Shown here one piece after another: positions 1 to 9,375 of a DNA stretch of 64,000 nucleotides. The notes below the pieces were generated by a model, which worked only from the letters and a program-made list of their open reading frames with translations, searched no databases and had not been told where the DNA came from. Source of the DNA: JAMHWF01 sp035911095 (GTDB lineage Bacteria; Pseudomonadota; Gammaproteobacteria; Burkholderiales; Burkholderiaceae_C); NCBI GenBank assembly GCA_035911095.1, contig JAMHWF010000105.1, positions 58,006 through 122,005 on the forward strand. Direction: 5' to 3'. Both the position numbers and the translations under genes were made by a program. Within the stretch, counting starts at the first letter, position 1. Each line of letters starts with the position of its first letter.

Positions 1-717
1 GTCGTTGCCGGTGCGGTCGGTGCCGAAGACGTGGTAGTGCCCGGCCAGCATCCAGATCGGCCCGAACACCAGCGCGACGCCGAGCAGCGTGGCCAGCGCC
101 GCGCGCCAGGGCAGATCGGTCTCGCCGCGGCGGATCGCGCGCCAGGCCGCTGCCCGGTCCGCGTACTGCGCCGGGTAGCGCCGCGCCAGCCAATGGGCCA
201 GGCCGGCCGCCGCGAGCGCCACCAGCGCCACCCCGAGCAGGGCGCCGGCGACCCCGCGCCACAGCAGGTCGCCGACCCACTGCCGCGGCGGGTCGCCGAG
301 GTGGGCACCGCCGAACTGAAGGCGCGGAAAGTCGCGCACGACCTGCCCGTCCAGCTCCACCGATTCCTTCGTGAAGCCGCGCCAGGCGAGCGGCGCCGAG
401 TAGCTGAGCTCGCGCATCGCGATCTGGTGCGCCATCACCACGTCGAGCAGCGACTCGGTGTTCGTCGCATAGGCCTGCGCCTGCCCGGCGCCGGCCGATT
501 CGCTGGCCGGCAACGCGCGCCGGAAGTGGACGCTGTCGAGCAGCGCGACGACGAGGAAGAGCAGCAGCACGACGCTGGCACCGAACGCCGCCGGGTCGGC
601 GAACACGCGGCGCCACTGGGCACGCAGCGGCGCGCTTGCGCGCAGGCGCCAGGCCAGCAACGCCGGCGCCAGCGCCAGCAGCCAGACGACGATGTCGGTC
701 CAGAGAACGACGATCAC
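1..717 (-). CDS. Peptide-type ABC transporter permease, DppC/YejE-like (3' end off the window)
   Basis: Inner-membrane permease half of a family-5 peptide importer, partner of the permease encoded just upstream. The start is a GTG at 717-715 that overlaps the TGA of the preceding permease gene as GTGA, so translation is probably coupled. The 239 visible residues begin with a hydrophobic segment (about residues 3-22), then a second membrane segment at about 45-62, a long periplasmic stretch, another membrane span at about 153-172 and one at about 208-225. They end in HVFGTDRTGND, which matches the FGTDxxGxDVLYQ motif that opens the core permease domain of DppC/YejE proteins. The EAA loop lies beyond the window edge. 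The long N-terminal part before this motif is typical of YejE-like rather than short DppC proteins. The family is clear; the substrate is not shown by the sequence. Confidence 0.85.
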   Translation of the reverse strand, partial: MIVVLWTDIVVWLLALAPALLAWRLRASAPLRAQWRRVFADPAAFGASVVLLLFLVVALLDSVHFRRALPASESAGAGQAQAYATNTESLLDVVMAHQIAMRELSYSAPLAWRGFTKESVELDGQVVRDFPRLQFGGAHLGDPPRQWVGDLLWRGVAGALLGVALVALAAAGLAHWLARRYPAQYADRAAAWRAIRRGETDLPWRAALATLLGVALVFGPIWMLAGHYHVFGTDRTGND

Positions 718-1697
718 GACAGCCGCACCCGCGGATCGACCCAGGTGTAGGCCACGTCTATGAGGATGAACGAGAGGATGTAGAGCACCGAGCCGATGAA
801 CACCATCGTGCGCACGATCGCGAAGTCCTGGCCGGTGATCGCCTCGATCACGTAGGCGCCGAGGCCGGGGATGCCGAAGAAGCTCTCGAACACCAGGCTG
901 CCGAGAAAGACGTACGGCAGGTAGCTGCCCGCGCTGGTGATGATCGGGATCAGCGCGTTGCGCAGCACGTGGCGGCCGAGCACGATCGACTCCTTCAGCC
1001 CCTTGGCGCGCGCGGTGCGCACGTAGTCGCGGCCGATCTCCTCGAGGAACATCGCGCGGTAGAGCCGCCCTTCCCCGCCCAGGCGCGACAGCAGCGACAG
1101 CAGGATCGGCAGCGCGAGGAACTTCGCCGCGTCGAGCCCGCTGGCGTAGCCCGAGATCGGTACCAGCTTGAGCACGCGCGAGAACAGTACCTGGCCGACG
1201 ATGATGTAGAACAGGCTCGAGATCGACAGCATCGCCACGCACAGCACGACGCCCCAGAAGTCGATCCGCGAATGTCGGAAGAAGACGAGCACCAGCGCAA
1301 AGGCGGTGCTCGCGATCACCTGCAGCAGGAAGAGCGGCAGCGCCAGCTGCAGGCTGACCCACATGCGGGTGCTGACCTCGTGGCCGATGTCGGTCGCCGC
1401 GCGCGAATCGGAGCGCCCGAAGTCGAGCGCGAACAGCGACACCGAGCGCTCCCAGAAGATCGTCTGCGTCAACCGGGCGCCGCCCTCTTCGGCATCGTTC
1501 CAGTACAGGGGCTTGTCGTACCCGCGCTCGCTCTTCCACTTCTCGATCTGCTCGGTCGTCACGCGCTTGCCGCCGATGTTCAGGCGCGCCATGTCGTCCG
1601 GCGTGTTGACAGTGAAGAAGAGGAAGAACGTGAACAGGTTGACCCCGAGCAGGATCAGGAAGCCGTAGACGCAGCGGCGCAGGATGTAGTTCAGCAT
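714..1697 (-). CDS. Peptide-type ABC transporter permease, DppB/YejB-like
   Basis: A 327-residue integral membrane protein of the DppB/OppB family, forming the translocation pore with the permease that follows it. It starts MLNYILRRCVYGFLILLG, the usual first helix of this family. The C-terminal half carries the conserved block containing DYVRTARAKGL and HVLRNALIPIIT (about residues 226-255), the EAA-loop region that contacts the ATPase, and FESFFGIPGLGAYV. About six membrane segments are visible. The gene lies 6 bases after the solute-binding protein gene and its stop overlaps the GTG of the next permease, so all three belong to one operon. No ATPase gene is visible; it is expected beyond the left edge. 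Confidence 0.9.
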   Translation of the reverse strand: MLNYILRRCVYGFLILLGVNLFTFFLFFTVNTPDDMARLNIGGKRVTTEQIEKWKSERGYDKPLYWNDAEEGGARLTQTIFWERSVSLFALDFGRSDSRAATDIGHEVSTRMWVSLQLALPLFLLQVIASTAFALVLVFFRHSRIDFWGVVLCVAMLSISSLFYIIVGQVLFSRVLKLVPISGYASGLDAAKFLALPILLSLLSRLGGEGRLYRAMFLEEIGRDYVRTARAKGLKESIVLGRHVLRNALIPIITSAGSYLPYVFLGSLVFESFFGIPGLGAYVIEAITGQDFAIVRTMVFIGSVLYILSFILIDVAYTWVDPRVRLS

Positions 1698-1703
1698 GCG
1701 GCC

Positions 1704-4037
1704 CTAGCCGGCGGCGGTCGGGTTGGCGGCCGCCGGCAGCGACTTGGCAGCCGCCATGCGGCCACGCGCATCGGCCCGCTCGCGGCGCAGGAAGCTGCGC
1801 TGCGCCACGAACAGGAGCAGCAGCAGGAGCGCGCCGAAGACCGGCACCGGCCACCACACCGGCCGGTTCCATTGCGCGATCAGCGCGGCGCGCCGCTCCG
1901 GGTCGAGCCGGTAGTAGCGGCCCATGTCGCGCACGATGATGCTCGGCTTGCCGTTGTGCAGCCAGGTCTGGAAGGCGCCGGCGGCGTAGGGGAAGAAGCC
2001 CCAGGCCCAGGGCGAGTCCTCGCGCGCGATCGCGACCATCTCATCGATCAGCTTCTGCTTCTCGGGCCCGTCCTCGAGCAGCTTCAATTGGCGGAAACGC
2101 CGGTCGTACTCGGGGTTCTCGTAGTTCGCGGCGTTCTCGCCCTCGTGCAGCGCCTTGCTGTTCGGGCCGTAGAGGAGGAAGAGGAAGTTCTCCGCATCCG
2201 GATAGTCGGCCAGCCAGCCCCACCAGAAGATCTGCTGCTTGCCCTTCAGCACCTTGTCCTGGAACTGGTTGTAGTCGGTGGCGCGGATCTCGAGCTGCAC
2301 GCCGATCCGCGCGAACTGGCGCACCATCCAGTCGAGCTCGGCCTTCAGCTCGGGCGACGGCGCGCGCTGGTAGTCGTAGTTCAGCACCAGCGGCCGCCCG
2401 GTCGTCGCGTCGCGCCCGTCCGGGTAGCCGGCTTCGGCGAGCAGGCGCTTCGCGTCCTCGATCGGCCGCCGCTCGACACGGCCGTCGACCAGGTGGTGCG
2501 TCACCGGGTTCATCCCGGCCACGGTGCCGTGGCGCGAGCCGAAGACACCGGCGGGCAGCGGCGCGTGCGCGGCCTCGCCCCCCTTGCCGACAAAGATGCG
2601 GCCGTAGCCTTCTTCCCAGTTGATCGCGATCGACAGCGCCTGCCGCAGCTTGCGGTTGCGCAGTTGCTGCTCGGGCGTGTCGCCCTTGCCGACGACCGGG
2701 TCGAGCCAGTTGAAGCCGAGGTACCAGTTCGAGATGTCGACGGTGCGCGGCAGCTGCATGCCGTGCTCGGTGTAGCGCTGGCGCACCTCGTCCGAGTCGT
2801 CCATGTCGGCCAGCAGCTTGACGCCCCAGTCGACGCGCTCGATCTCGGGCACGTCGAGGTAGCCCTGGACGAACTTGGCCTTGTGCGGCACCGCCTCCTT
2901 CTCGCTGTCGAAGACGAGGCGGTCGATGAAGGGCGTCGGCTTGCCGCAGTCGTCGAGCAGGCCGGCGGCCCGGTCGGCCGGTTCCCCTTCGCAGGGATAG
3001 GGCACACCGCGGTAGTTGGGATTGCGCTCGAGCACGTGGCGCCGGTCGAGCAGGTACTCGGTGAGCATGTAGGGCCCGGTACCGACCGGCCAGTTGTCGA
3101 GCGACAGGCCGTTCTTCGCCATCCCCGGTTGGCTGTAGAACATCTCGGCCTCCCAGGGGATCGGCGCCGTGAAGGTCATCGCCAGCCAGTAGTTCCACTG
3201 CGGATACTTGCCCTTGATGCGGATGCGCAGCGTGTGCTTGTCGAGCGCCTGGGCACCGGCCAGCGGCCACTGGCGCAGGTCGAGGAAGGGCTTGTCGAGT
3301 GAGCTCGGGTCGACCCCGGCGAGCAGCTTCGCGTTCTCCTGCCGCAGCAGCTTGTAGTAGTCGGGCAGGCCGATCAGGTACTCGGAGAAGATGCCGTAGA
3401 TCGGCGCCTCGATGCGTGGCGTCGCGTGACGCTTGAGCGCGTAGACGTAGTCGTCGGCGACCAGCTCGCGGGTGCCGGTGAACTCGAAGTCCAGTGGCGA
3501 ACGCTTGTCCCGCGTCTCCTCCGCCGTCATCGCGTGGTAGCGGTAGTGGCCCTGGGCGTGCTTCGCGAAGGCCGGATGCGGCTGGAACAGGATGCCGGGG
3601 CGGATCGGGATGTCGTAGACGCTCTCGGCCACCTGCTCGCCGGGCACGTTGTCGGCCAGCGGCTTGCCGCCCGCGTCGAGGTAGCGCGGGTGGACCACCG
3701 CGGCGGCGGCCTTGGGCACCAGCGTGTACGGCCGCTTCAGGTAGTGGTAGCCGTACAGCGGTTCGTAGACCTGGTAGGTGTAGGGCGTCTCGTTGTTCGA
3801 GTACGAGGCGGTCGGGTCGAGATAGCGCGGCGAGCGTTCCGGGAAAGCGGTGAACAGGGTGTTCGTCCGCTCCTCGCCGTCCGGATGCGGGTTGTTGTTG
3901 CAGCCGGCCAGCGTCGCGACACAGGCGGCGAGGGCCAGCGCCCGTGCCGGGCGCCACGAGCCGAACCCGGTCGCGCACCACGAGAGGCACCAGGCCTCGA
4001 CCTGCCGCACCACCGTCAAACGCGACCTCGGCCCCAT
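1704..4037 (-). CDS. Family 5 extracellular solute-binding lipoprotein (peptide/oligopeptide importer) with a C-terminal membrane helix
   Basis: Periplasmic binding component of the adjacent ABC importer, 777 residues from the ATG at 4037-4035, which lies 10 bases beyond the LD-carboxypeptidase stop. A longer frame upstream would overlap that gene and was not used. The N-terminus is basic then hydrophobic and ends in a lipobox LAGC with Cys46, so a lipoprotein is expected. The body is SBP_bac_5, with the typical segments around the ligand cleft and many aromatic residues. It is longer than DppA/OppA (about 540). Unusually the C-terminus has a hydrophobic helix (about residues 730-747) followed by an Arg-rich cytoplasmic-looking tail. 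The protein may therefore be held at both ends in the inner membrane. Its position after ldcA suggests murein or other peptides as ligand, which is inference. Confidence 0.85.
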   Translation of the reverse strand: MGPRSRLTVVRQVEAWCLSWCATGFGSWRPARALALAACVATLAGCNNNPHPDGEERTNTLFTAFPERSPRYLDPTASYSNNETPYTYQVYEPLYGYHYLKRPYTLVPKAAAAVVHPRYLDAGGKPLADNVPGEQVAESVYDIPIRPGILFQPHPAFAKHAQGHYRYHAMTAEETRDKRSPLDFEFTGTRELVADDYVYALKRHATPRIEAPIYGIFSEYLIGLPDYYKLLRQENAKLLAGVDPSSLDKPFLDLRQWPLAGAQALDKHTLRIRIKGKYPQWNYWLAMTFTAPIPWEAEMFYSQPGMAKNGLSLDNWPVGTGPYMLTEYLLDRRHVLERNPNYRGVPYPCEGEPADRAAGLLDDCGKPTPFIDRLVFDSEKEAVPHKAKFVQGYLDVPEIERVDWGVKLLADMDDSDEVRQRYTEHGMQLPRTVDISNWYLGFNWLDPVVGKGDTPEQQLRNRKLRQALSIAINWEEGYGRIFVGKGGEAAHAPLPAGVFGSRHGTVAGMNPVTHHLVDGRVERRPIEDAKRLLAEAGYPDGRDATTGRPLVLNYDYQRAPSPELKAELDWMVRQFARIGVQLEIRATDYNQFQDKVLKGKQQIFWWGWLADYPDAENFLFLLYGPNSKALHEGENAANYENPEYDRRFRQLKLLEDGPEKQKLIDEMVAIAREDSPWAWGFFPYAAGAFQTWLHNGKPSIIVRDMGRYYRLDPERRAALIAQWNRPVWWPVPVFGALLLLLLFVAQRSFLRRERADARGRMAAAKSLPAAANPTAAG

Positions 4038-4047
4038 TCCCGCCCCT

Positions 4048-5084
<1,037 letters not shown>

Positions 5085-5088
<4 letters not shown>

Positions 5089-5900
5089 CGCGCGGTCCCC
5101 TGCGGCCCGAGTCCATGCGGGGCGAGCGGTAGCTCGCGCGCCTCGCCGGTGGGGATGGGTTCCTGCACCTCGGGCGTCGCGCCGTCCGTGGCGGCAGCTT
5201 CCGGCACGGCGGTCGAAGCGACCGTCGGCGTCGGAAGCTTCAGCGCCTCCACGCCCCCGTCACCGCCAGCCAGGACGCCCGCGTCTGTCGACGTCTCCGT
5301 GGCGGCGGGCGTCCCGACGGCGCCCGGCTGCGTGGCCTCGCGGCGCCGGCGGTGCAGGTTGCGTCTCTGCTCGAAGAACTCGCGCAACAGGTCGCCGCTC
5401 GGGCCGGCGAGCACGCCGCCTTCGACGCGGGTGTGATGGTTCAGGCGGGCGTCAGCAAAGAGGTCGACCACCGAGCCCGCGGCGCCGGTCTTCGGGTCGC
5501 TGGCCGCGAACACCACGCGCCGGAACCGCGCGTGCATCAACGCCATCGCGCACATCGCGCAGGGCTCGAGCGTCACGTAGAGCTCGCACTCGGGCAGGCG
5601 GTAGTTCGACAGCAGCGTGGCCGCATGGCGCAGTGCGACGATCTCGGCATGCGCGGTCGGGTCGTGCTCGGTGATCGGCCGGTTGTAGCCGGTGGCGATG
5701 ACCTGGCCGGCGCGCATCACCACCGCGCCGACCGGCACCTCGCCGACCAGCCAGGCGTTGCGTGCCTGGTCCAGGGCCAGTCGCATCGCGTACTCGTCCG
5801 CCGGTGTGGCCGCCGCAGCCGCAGCAGCCGCCGCAGGATCCGCCACCCGGTGCTCGGGGCGGCTGTCTCCCGGTCGGACGTCCCGCTGCGCGGCGTTCAT
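5085..5900 (-). CDS. tadA: tRNA adenosine(34) deaminase
   Basis: Deaminates adenosine 34 to inosine in tRNA-Arg(ACG). The zinc-dependent cytidine-deaminase fold is recognised by HAE at residues 84-86 (zinc His and catalytic Glu) and PCAMC at about 113-117 (two zinc Cys), followed by ALMHARFRRVVFAASDPKTGAAGS, a strong TadA signature. The start chosen is the ATG at 5900-5898, which overlaps the TGA of the DUF2087 gene as ATGA; an upstream ATG at 5933 would overlap more. The protein has 271 residues against about 160-170 for E. coli TadA. The excess is an Ala-rich N-terminus and about 90 residues of low-complexity Ala/Pro/Thr/Gly sequence after the catalytic domain, with no recognisable motif. 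Its stop overlaps the ldcA start. Confidence 0.92.
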
Positions 5901-6337
5901 CGGGCCGGCGTGCCGGCCTGCGAGGCCTGCCACGCAGCACGGCGGGCGCGGCGGCGCGCCTCGTCCGCGACCCGCGCGGCCTCCACCCAGGCTGCGACGT
6001 CGATCGCGCCGAGCGCTGCGGCGAGCTCGCGCTCGGCTTCCGGCAACGCCTCGGGCGCGGTGCGCCGGTAACTGCGGCCGTAGCCGTCCCGCTCGAGCCA
6101 GCCGGCGTCGACCAGCCAGCGCCGCAGCTCGACGTGGTCGATGTCGAGGCAGGCCGCAGGCCCCGTCAGGGCCGCCTTCAGCGCGAGGTTGATGCCGGGC
6201 TCGTCAGTCGCTTCGGCCGGCAGTGCCGCCCAGGCCAGCGCCAGCGCCTGGCGCTGTTGCCGCGGTGCCAGGCCGCCCAGGCTCACGCCCTGCTTGACGA
6301 CGATCGTCGACAGATCCTTCAGCAGGCGTTCACTCAT
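5897..6337 (-). CDS. DUF2087 domain-containing protein
   Basis: A 146-residue cytoplasmic protein. The middle part, around residues 64-92, contains DHVELRRWLVDAGWLERD followed by GYGRSYRRT, the hallmark of DUF2087 proteins, a small family found alone or fused to regulators; its biochemical role is unknown. The remaining sequence is helical and Ala/Arg-rich. It is the first gene of the minus-strand operon and its stop overlaps the tadA ATG as ATGA, so the two are probably translationally coupled. No membrane segment or signal peptide is visible. A nucleic-acid-binding role would fit the basic C-terminus but is only a guess. Confidence 0.7.
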   Translation of the reverse strand: MSERLLKDLSTIVVKQGVSLGGLAPRQQRQALALAWAALPAEATDEPGINLALKAALTGPAACLDIDHVELRRWLVDAGWLERDGYGRSYRRTAPEALPEAERELAAALGAIDVAAWVEAARVADEARRRARRAAWQASQAGTPAR

Positions 6338-6479
6338 CGCGGGCTGTCCATCGCTGCGCTCTCGGGATCCGGGGGTCGGTCATCTTCTCGGGTTCGGGCC
6401 AGGCATCGCCAGCCTGCCCCGCGCCTTGATGCGGGCTGCCTATGCTACGGCCTCGCCGGCAAGGCCCGCCCGAAGAGGG

Positions 6480-7301
6480 TCAGGCCGGCGCCGACTCCAC
6501 GTGCGCCAGCACGGCTTCCAGCAGGCAGCGCAGCAAAGGCTGCACCTGCGCCGCGGCCGCCGGCAGGTAGTCGTAGGGCGGCCCCTCGTCCATGTAGCAG
6601 CGCCAGGTCATCTCGAGCTGCACCGCCTGCACGCCCTGCGCCGGGTCGCCGTAATGGCGCGTGATGAAGCCGCCGGTGAAGCGGCCGTTCAGCACCTCGC
6701 TGTAGCCGGGCTCGTCGCCGGCCAGCGCGAGGAGCCGCCGGGCCAGCGCATCGTCGCAGCTCGCGCCACGGTCGGTGCCGAAGTTGAGGTCGTCGAGCCG
6801 GCCCTCGAAAAACCGCGGCAGCACCGACTTGATCGAATGCGCGTCCCACAGCGCCGCCGCGCCGTGCTGCTGACGCAGCCGCGCCAGCTCCGCGGCAAGG
6901 CAGGCGTGATACGGGCGCCACACCGCCTCCAGCCGCTGCGCGATCTCGGCCTCGTCGGGCTCGGTCTCAGGCGAGGTGTACAGCCGCTCGAAGGTGAAGG
7001 TGTCGAGCGGGCACAGGCCGGTGACGCTCTGGCCCGGGTACAGGCTGGCACCGTCGGACGGACGGTTGAGGTCGATCACGTAGCGCGAGTGCGTCGCGAC
7101 GAGCACCGAGGCGCCCAGTTCCCGCGCGAAGGTGTAGAGCCGCTCGAGGTGCCAATCCGTGTCGGGCAGCGCGCGCGCCGCGGGGCTGAGGCGTTCGAAC
7201 AACGCGGGCGGCACGTGGGTGCCGGCATGCGGGATCGAGAGCAGCAACGGCCGCGTGCCGCGGTGGAAGCGAAAGGCCGGTTCTGCAGTCTCGAAATTCA
7301 T
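6480..7301 (-). CDS. hutG: N-formylglutamate deformylase (N-formylglutamate amidohydrolase)
   Basis: Last step of the five-step histidine pathway: N-formylglutamate to glutamate and formate. The 273-residue protein (ATG at 7301-7299; an upstream in-frame ATG would add an unconserved Pro-rich tail) shows the family's SIPHAGTHVP near the N-terminus, DTDWHLERLY, RYVIDLNRPSDG, LWDAHSIKS, and GGFITRHYG with QLEMTWRCYMDE near the C-terminus. Histidines and acidic residues in these blocks are the expected metal ligands. It lies about 9 kb before the hut operon and in the opposite orientation, but no second hutG is seen, so it is likely the partner of HutF. It follows the DUF3016 gene by 109 bases and no HutC-type site was found in front of it. 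Confidence 0.9.
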   Translation of the reverse strand: MNFETAEPAFRFHRGTRPLLLSIPHAGTHVPPALFERLSPAARALPDTDWHLERLYTFARELGASVLVATHSRYVIDLNRPSDGASLYPGQSVTGLCPLDTFTFERLYTSPETEPDEAEIAQRLEAVWRPYHACLAAELARLRQQHGAAALWDAHSIKSVLPRFFEGRLDDLNFGTDRGASCDDALARRLLALAGDEPGYSEVLNGRFTGGFITRHYGDPAQGVQAVQLEMTWRCYMDEGPPYDYLPAAAAQVQPLLRCLLEAVLAHVESAPA

Positions 7302-7410
7302 GCCGGTTCCGGTCGTCGGTCGAGGGCGGGGCGCGTGGGGATCGTAGTACGAGGCCGTCAGGGTCCTTGTCGGGCAGCCCGGTCCGACGCCCTCGCGCCC
7401 CACACCGCGT

Positions 7411-7929
7411 TCAGCGCGTGGCGAAGCGCCGACCGAACCAGTCGTCCAGCATCGCCTTCTCGTAGCGCAGGCGGTCGCCGTCCGGGTAGCGGTTGATCGA
7501 CATCTGGAAGCTCATGTCGGCCACCCGCTCTTCGCCGCGCTCGACCACCTGGCCGCCGCGCGTCAGGGCGTAGCGCAGCTTGAGCCGGGGCCAGCTGACG
7601 CCGCGCACGACGCGCATCTCGCGCCCGCTGCGCAGCGCGAAGGGCTCGATCTGGCCGGCCAGGTCGATGTCGAGCACCTCGATCAGCAGGTCGTCGCCGG
7701 GCTGCAACTCGCGCGCGGCCAGGCCCTCCAGGTGGGCCTCGAGGTCGCGCTGCACCGCGGCGCGATCGCGCTCGTCGCCCGGCATCCGGGTGTAGGCCGC
7801 GTCGGTGTAGTGCTCCGGCTCGACGAAGTGCACCGTGAGGCCGGCCCAGGCCGGCGCGGCCAGGCCGAGCGCGAGCAACGGGATCGATGCAAGGCCCGCG
7901 GCGCGGCGCGGGCGGTGCGGCGTGGGCAT
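7411..7929 (-). CDS. DUF3016 domain-containing exported protein
   Basis: A 172-residue protein with a clear Sec signal peptide: basic MPTPHRPRR, a hydrophobic core and an Ala-Trp-Ala cleavage site before GLTVHFVEP. The mature part contains the DUF3016 pattern (VHFVEPEHYTDA near the N-terminus, then a beta-rich segment and RYEKAMLDDWFGRRF at the C-terminus). The function of the family is unknown. The ATG at 7929-7927 is preferred over an upstream start because AGGAG lies just ahead of it and the signal peptide then begins at residue 1. It is transcribed away from the Fur-like box shared with the ChaN operon, so it may also respond to iron. Confidence 0.8.
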   Translation of the reverse strand: MPTPHRPRRAAGLASIPLLALGLAAPAWAGLTVHFVEPEHYTDAAYTRMPGDERDRAAVQRDLEAHLEGLAARELQPGDDLLIEVLDIDLAGQIEPFALRSGREMRVVRGVSWPRLKLRYALTRGGQVVERGEERVADMSFQMSINRYPDGDRLRYEKAMLDDWFGRRFATR

Positions 7930-8018
7930 GGTCTGCTCCTGCCGAAAGGGGGCCGGTTCGACACCGCGGCGGTTGCGGCGGTTCCGCAACGAGGGGCAGC
8001 TGTCCTCACCCTATACTT

Positions 8019-8037
8019 GCCAATGAGAATCTTTCGC
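8019..8037 (+). promoter_or_regulatory. Candidate Fur box
   Basis: GCCAATGAGAATCTTTCGC matches 13 of 19 positions of the classical Fur consensus, including the central AATGAnAATC block. It lies in the divergent region between the DUF3016 gene and a plus-strand set that includes a ChaN-like haem-uptake protein and a siderophore receptor, where iron control would be expected. Confidence 0.55.
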
Positions 8038-8216
8038 AACTAGACTGCCACCCATCGGACCGGGCCCTGCCCTGTCCCGCCAGCCCCAGGCCAGCCTGCC
8101 GTCCCTGAACATCCCGTTGGGAGTACGCCCTTGGCCTTGCATCACCGGCTGCCACCGTCCCTTCGCGCCAGAAGGCCCCTGCCCCGCCACGCGGCCTTCT
8201 GCACGGAGGTGCAGCC

Positions 8217-8309
8217 ATGAGGCAGGGCCACGGCCAGGCGATCGTCGAATGGGTCGTCACGGTGGCGGTGATCGTCGCCGTGTGGGTCTTCGTGCCGGTG
8301 GCTGCATGA
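8217..8309 (+). CDS. 30-residue single-helix membrane peptide, Flp-pilin-like N-terminus
   Basis: Encodes 30 residues, MRQGHGQAIVEWVVTVAVIV and then AVWVFVPVAA. A GGAGGT Shine-Dalgarno sequence at 8205-8210 precedes the ATG with good spacing, and the TGA overlaps the start of the ChaN gene as ATGA; both argue for real translation. The peptide is one hydrophobic helix. The G-QAIVE-W pattern, Gly followed by Glu at +5 and an aromatic residue, resembles the prepilin peptidase site of type IVb (Flp) pilins and TadE proteins, but the peptide is shorter than known pilins. It might instead be a leader that couples translation to ChaN. I do not recognise the family. Confidence 0.55.
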   Translation: MRQGHGQAIVEWVVTVAVIVAVWVFVPVAA

Positions 8310-9325
8310 GGCCGCCGCAACGCTGGCGCCGCCGCGTCGGGCTGGCGCTCTGGGCCTCCGGCGCAGGGCTCGCGCTGGTGCAGGCGATGTACTCGCTGGC
8401 GGCCCTGAACGCGCCCCCGGGCACGACCGTGGCCCACGGGCCGCTGGCGACCTGGGCCGTGCATCTGCTGCCCGCGGCACGGGCAGCAGCCGAGGCCGTC
8501 CCGCCGGTCGCGCAGCCGGTCCGCACCCCGCCGGTCCGCGCGGCGACGCCGGCGGCGCACGACGAGGCGCCGCTGGTTCTGCTCGGCGAGGTGCATGACA
8601 ACGCGGTGCAGCACGCGCTGCGCCTGCGCGCGCTGGAGGCACTGATCGAATCCGGCGCTCGCCCCGCGCTGCTGATGGAGCAGTTCGACCGCGAGCGCCA
8701 GCCCGACATCGAGGCGGTGCGCGCCGACGCCCGAGCGGTCGGCGAGGTGGCCGACGCCGACCGGCTGATCGCCGCGGCGTCCTCGCCCGGCACCTTGTGG
8801 CGCTGGGAGCACTACCGGCCGTTCATCCGCCTCGCGCTCCACCACGGCCTGCCGATCGTCGCGGCAAACGTCTCGCGCAGCGACGCGCGCCGCGTCTCGG
8901 CACAGGGGCTGGCCGCGCTCGGCTTCGACGCCTCGGTGCCGGACGACATCGCCAGCGCCCAGCAGCGCCTGATCGTCGCCGCCCACTGCGGGATGGTCGA
9001 CGAGGCGCAGGGTCGCCGCATGGCCGGCGCGCAGATCGCCCGCGATCAGTTCATGGCGCGCCTGATCGGCGACCACCGCCAGCGCGGCGCGGTGCTGCTG
9101 GCGGGCAACGGCCATGTGCGGCGCGACATCGGCGTGCCGCGCTGGCTCGACGACGAGACGCGCTCGCGCGTCAAGGTCGTGGGCCTGCTCGAGGAGGGCG
9201 ACGACAGCCACCGCGCCTACGACCTCGCCCTCACCACGCCGCGCCAGCCACGCGAGGACCCGTGCGCCGGCATGCGACCGATTCCCCCCTTGCCGGCCAA
9301 GCCGGCAACCCCCACGGGCGTCTGA
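8306..9325 (+). CDS. ChaN-like haem-binding uptake protein (Tiki/EreA-like fold)
   Basis: A 339-residue protein of the ChaN family, iron-regulated lipoproteins reported to bind haem. The start at 8306 overlaps the stop of the 30-residue peptide. The N-terminus has a basic patch and a hydrophobic segment (about residues 11-31), probably a signal anchor; there is no clear lipobox. Family blocks are LLGEVHDNAVQHALRLRALE (the GExHDxxxxH motif), ALLMEQFDRERQP, WEHYRPFIRLA, PIVAANVSR, and VLLAGNGHVRRDIGVPRWL towards the C-terminus. It lies downstream of a Fur-like box and close to a cupredoxin and a TonB receptor, so an iron or haem acquisition role is likely. Confidence 0.8.
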   Translation: MRPPQRWRRRVGLALWASGAGLALVQAMYSLAALNAPPGTTVAHGPLATWAVHLLPAARAAAEAVPPVAQPVRTPPVRAATPAAHDEAPLVLLGEVHDNAVQHALRLRALEALIESGARPALLMEQFDRERQPDIEAVRADARAVGEVADADRLIAAASSPGTLWRWEHYRPFIRLALHHGLPIVAANVSRSDARRVSAQGLAALGFDASVPDDIASAQQRLIVAAHCGMVDEAQGRRMAGAQIARDQFMARLIGDHRQRGAVLLAGNGHVRRDIGVPRWLDDETRSRVKVVGLLEEGDDSHRAYDLALTTPRQPREDPCAGMRPIPPLPAKPATPTGV

Positions 9326-9375
9326 ATGACGCCCGTCCTTCCTGTCCCATGACCACAACAACCGGAGCCAAACCG

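Noticed and set aside
636..3302. An 888-residue plus-strand reading frame
   Set aside because: It lies opposite the permease and binding-protein genes, has Arg/Asp/Gln-rich composition without family motifs, and results from GC-rich third positions of the real genes.
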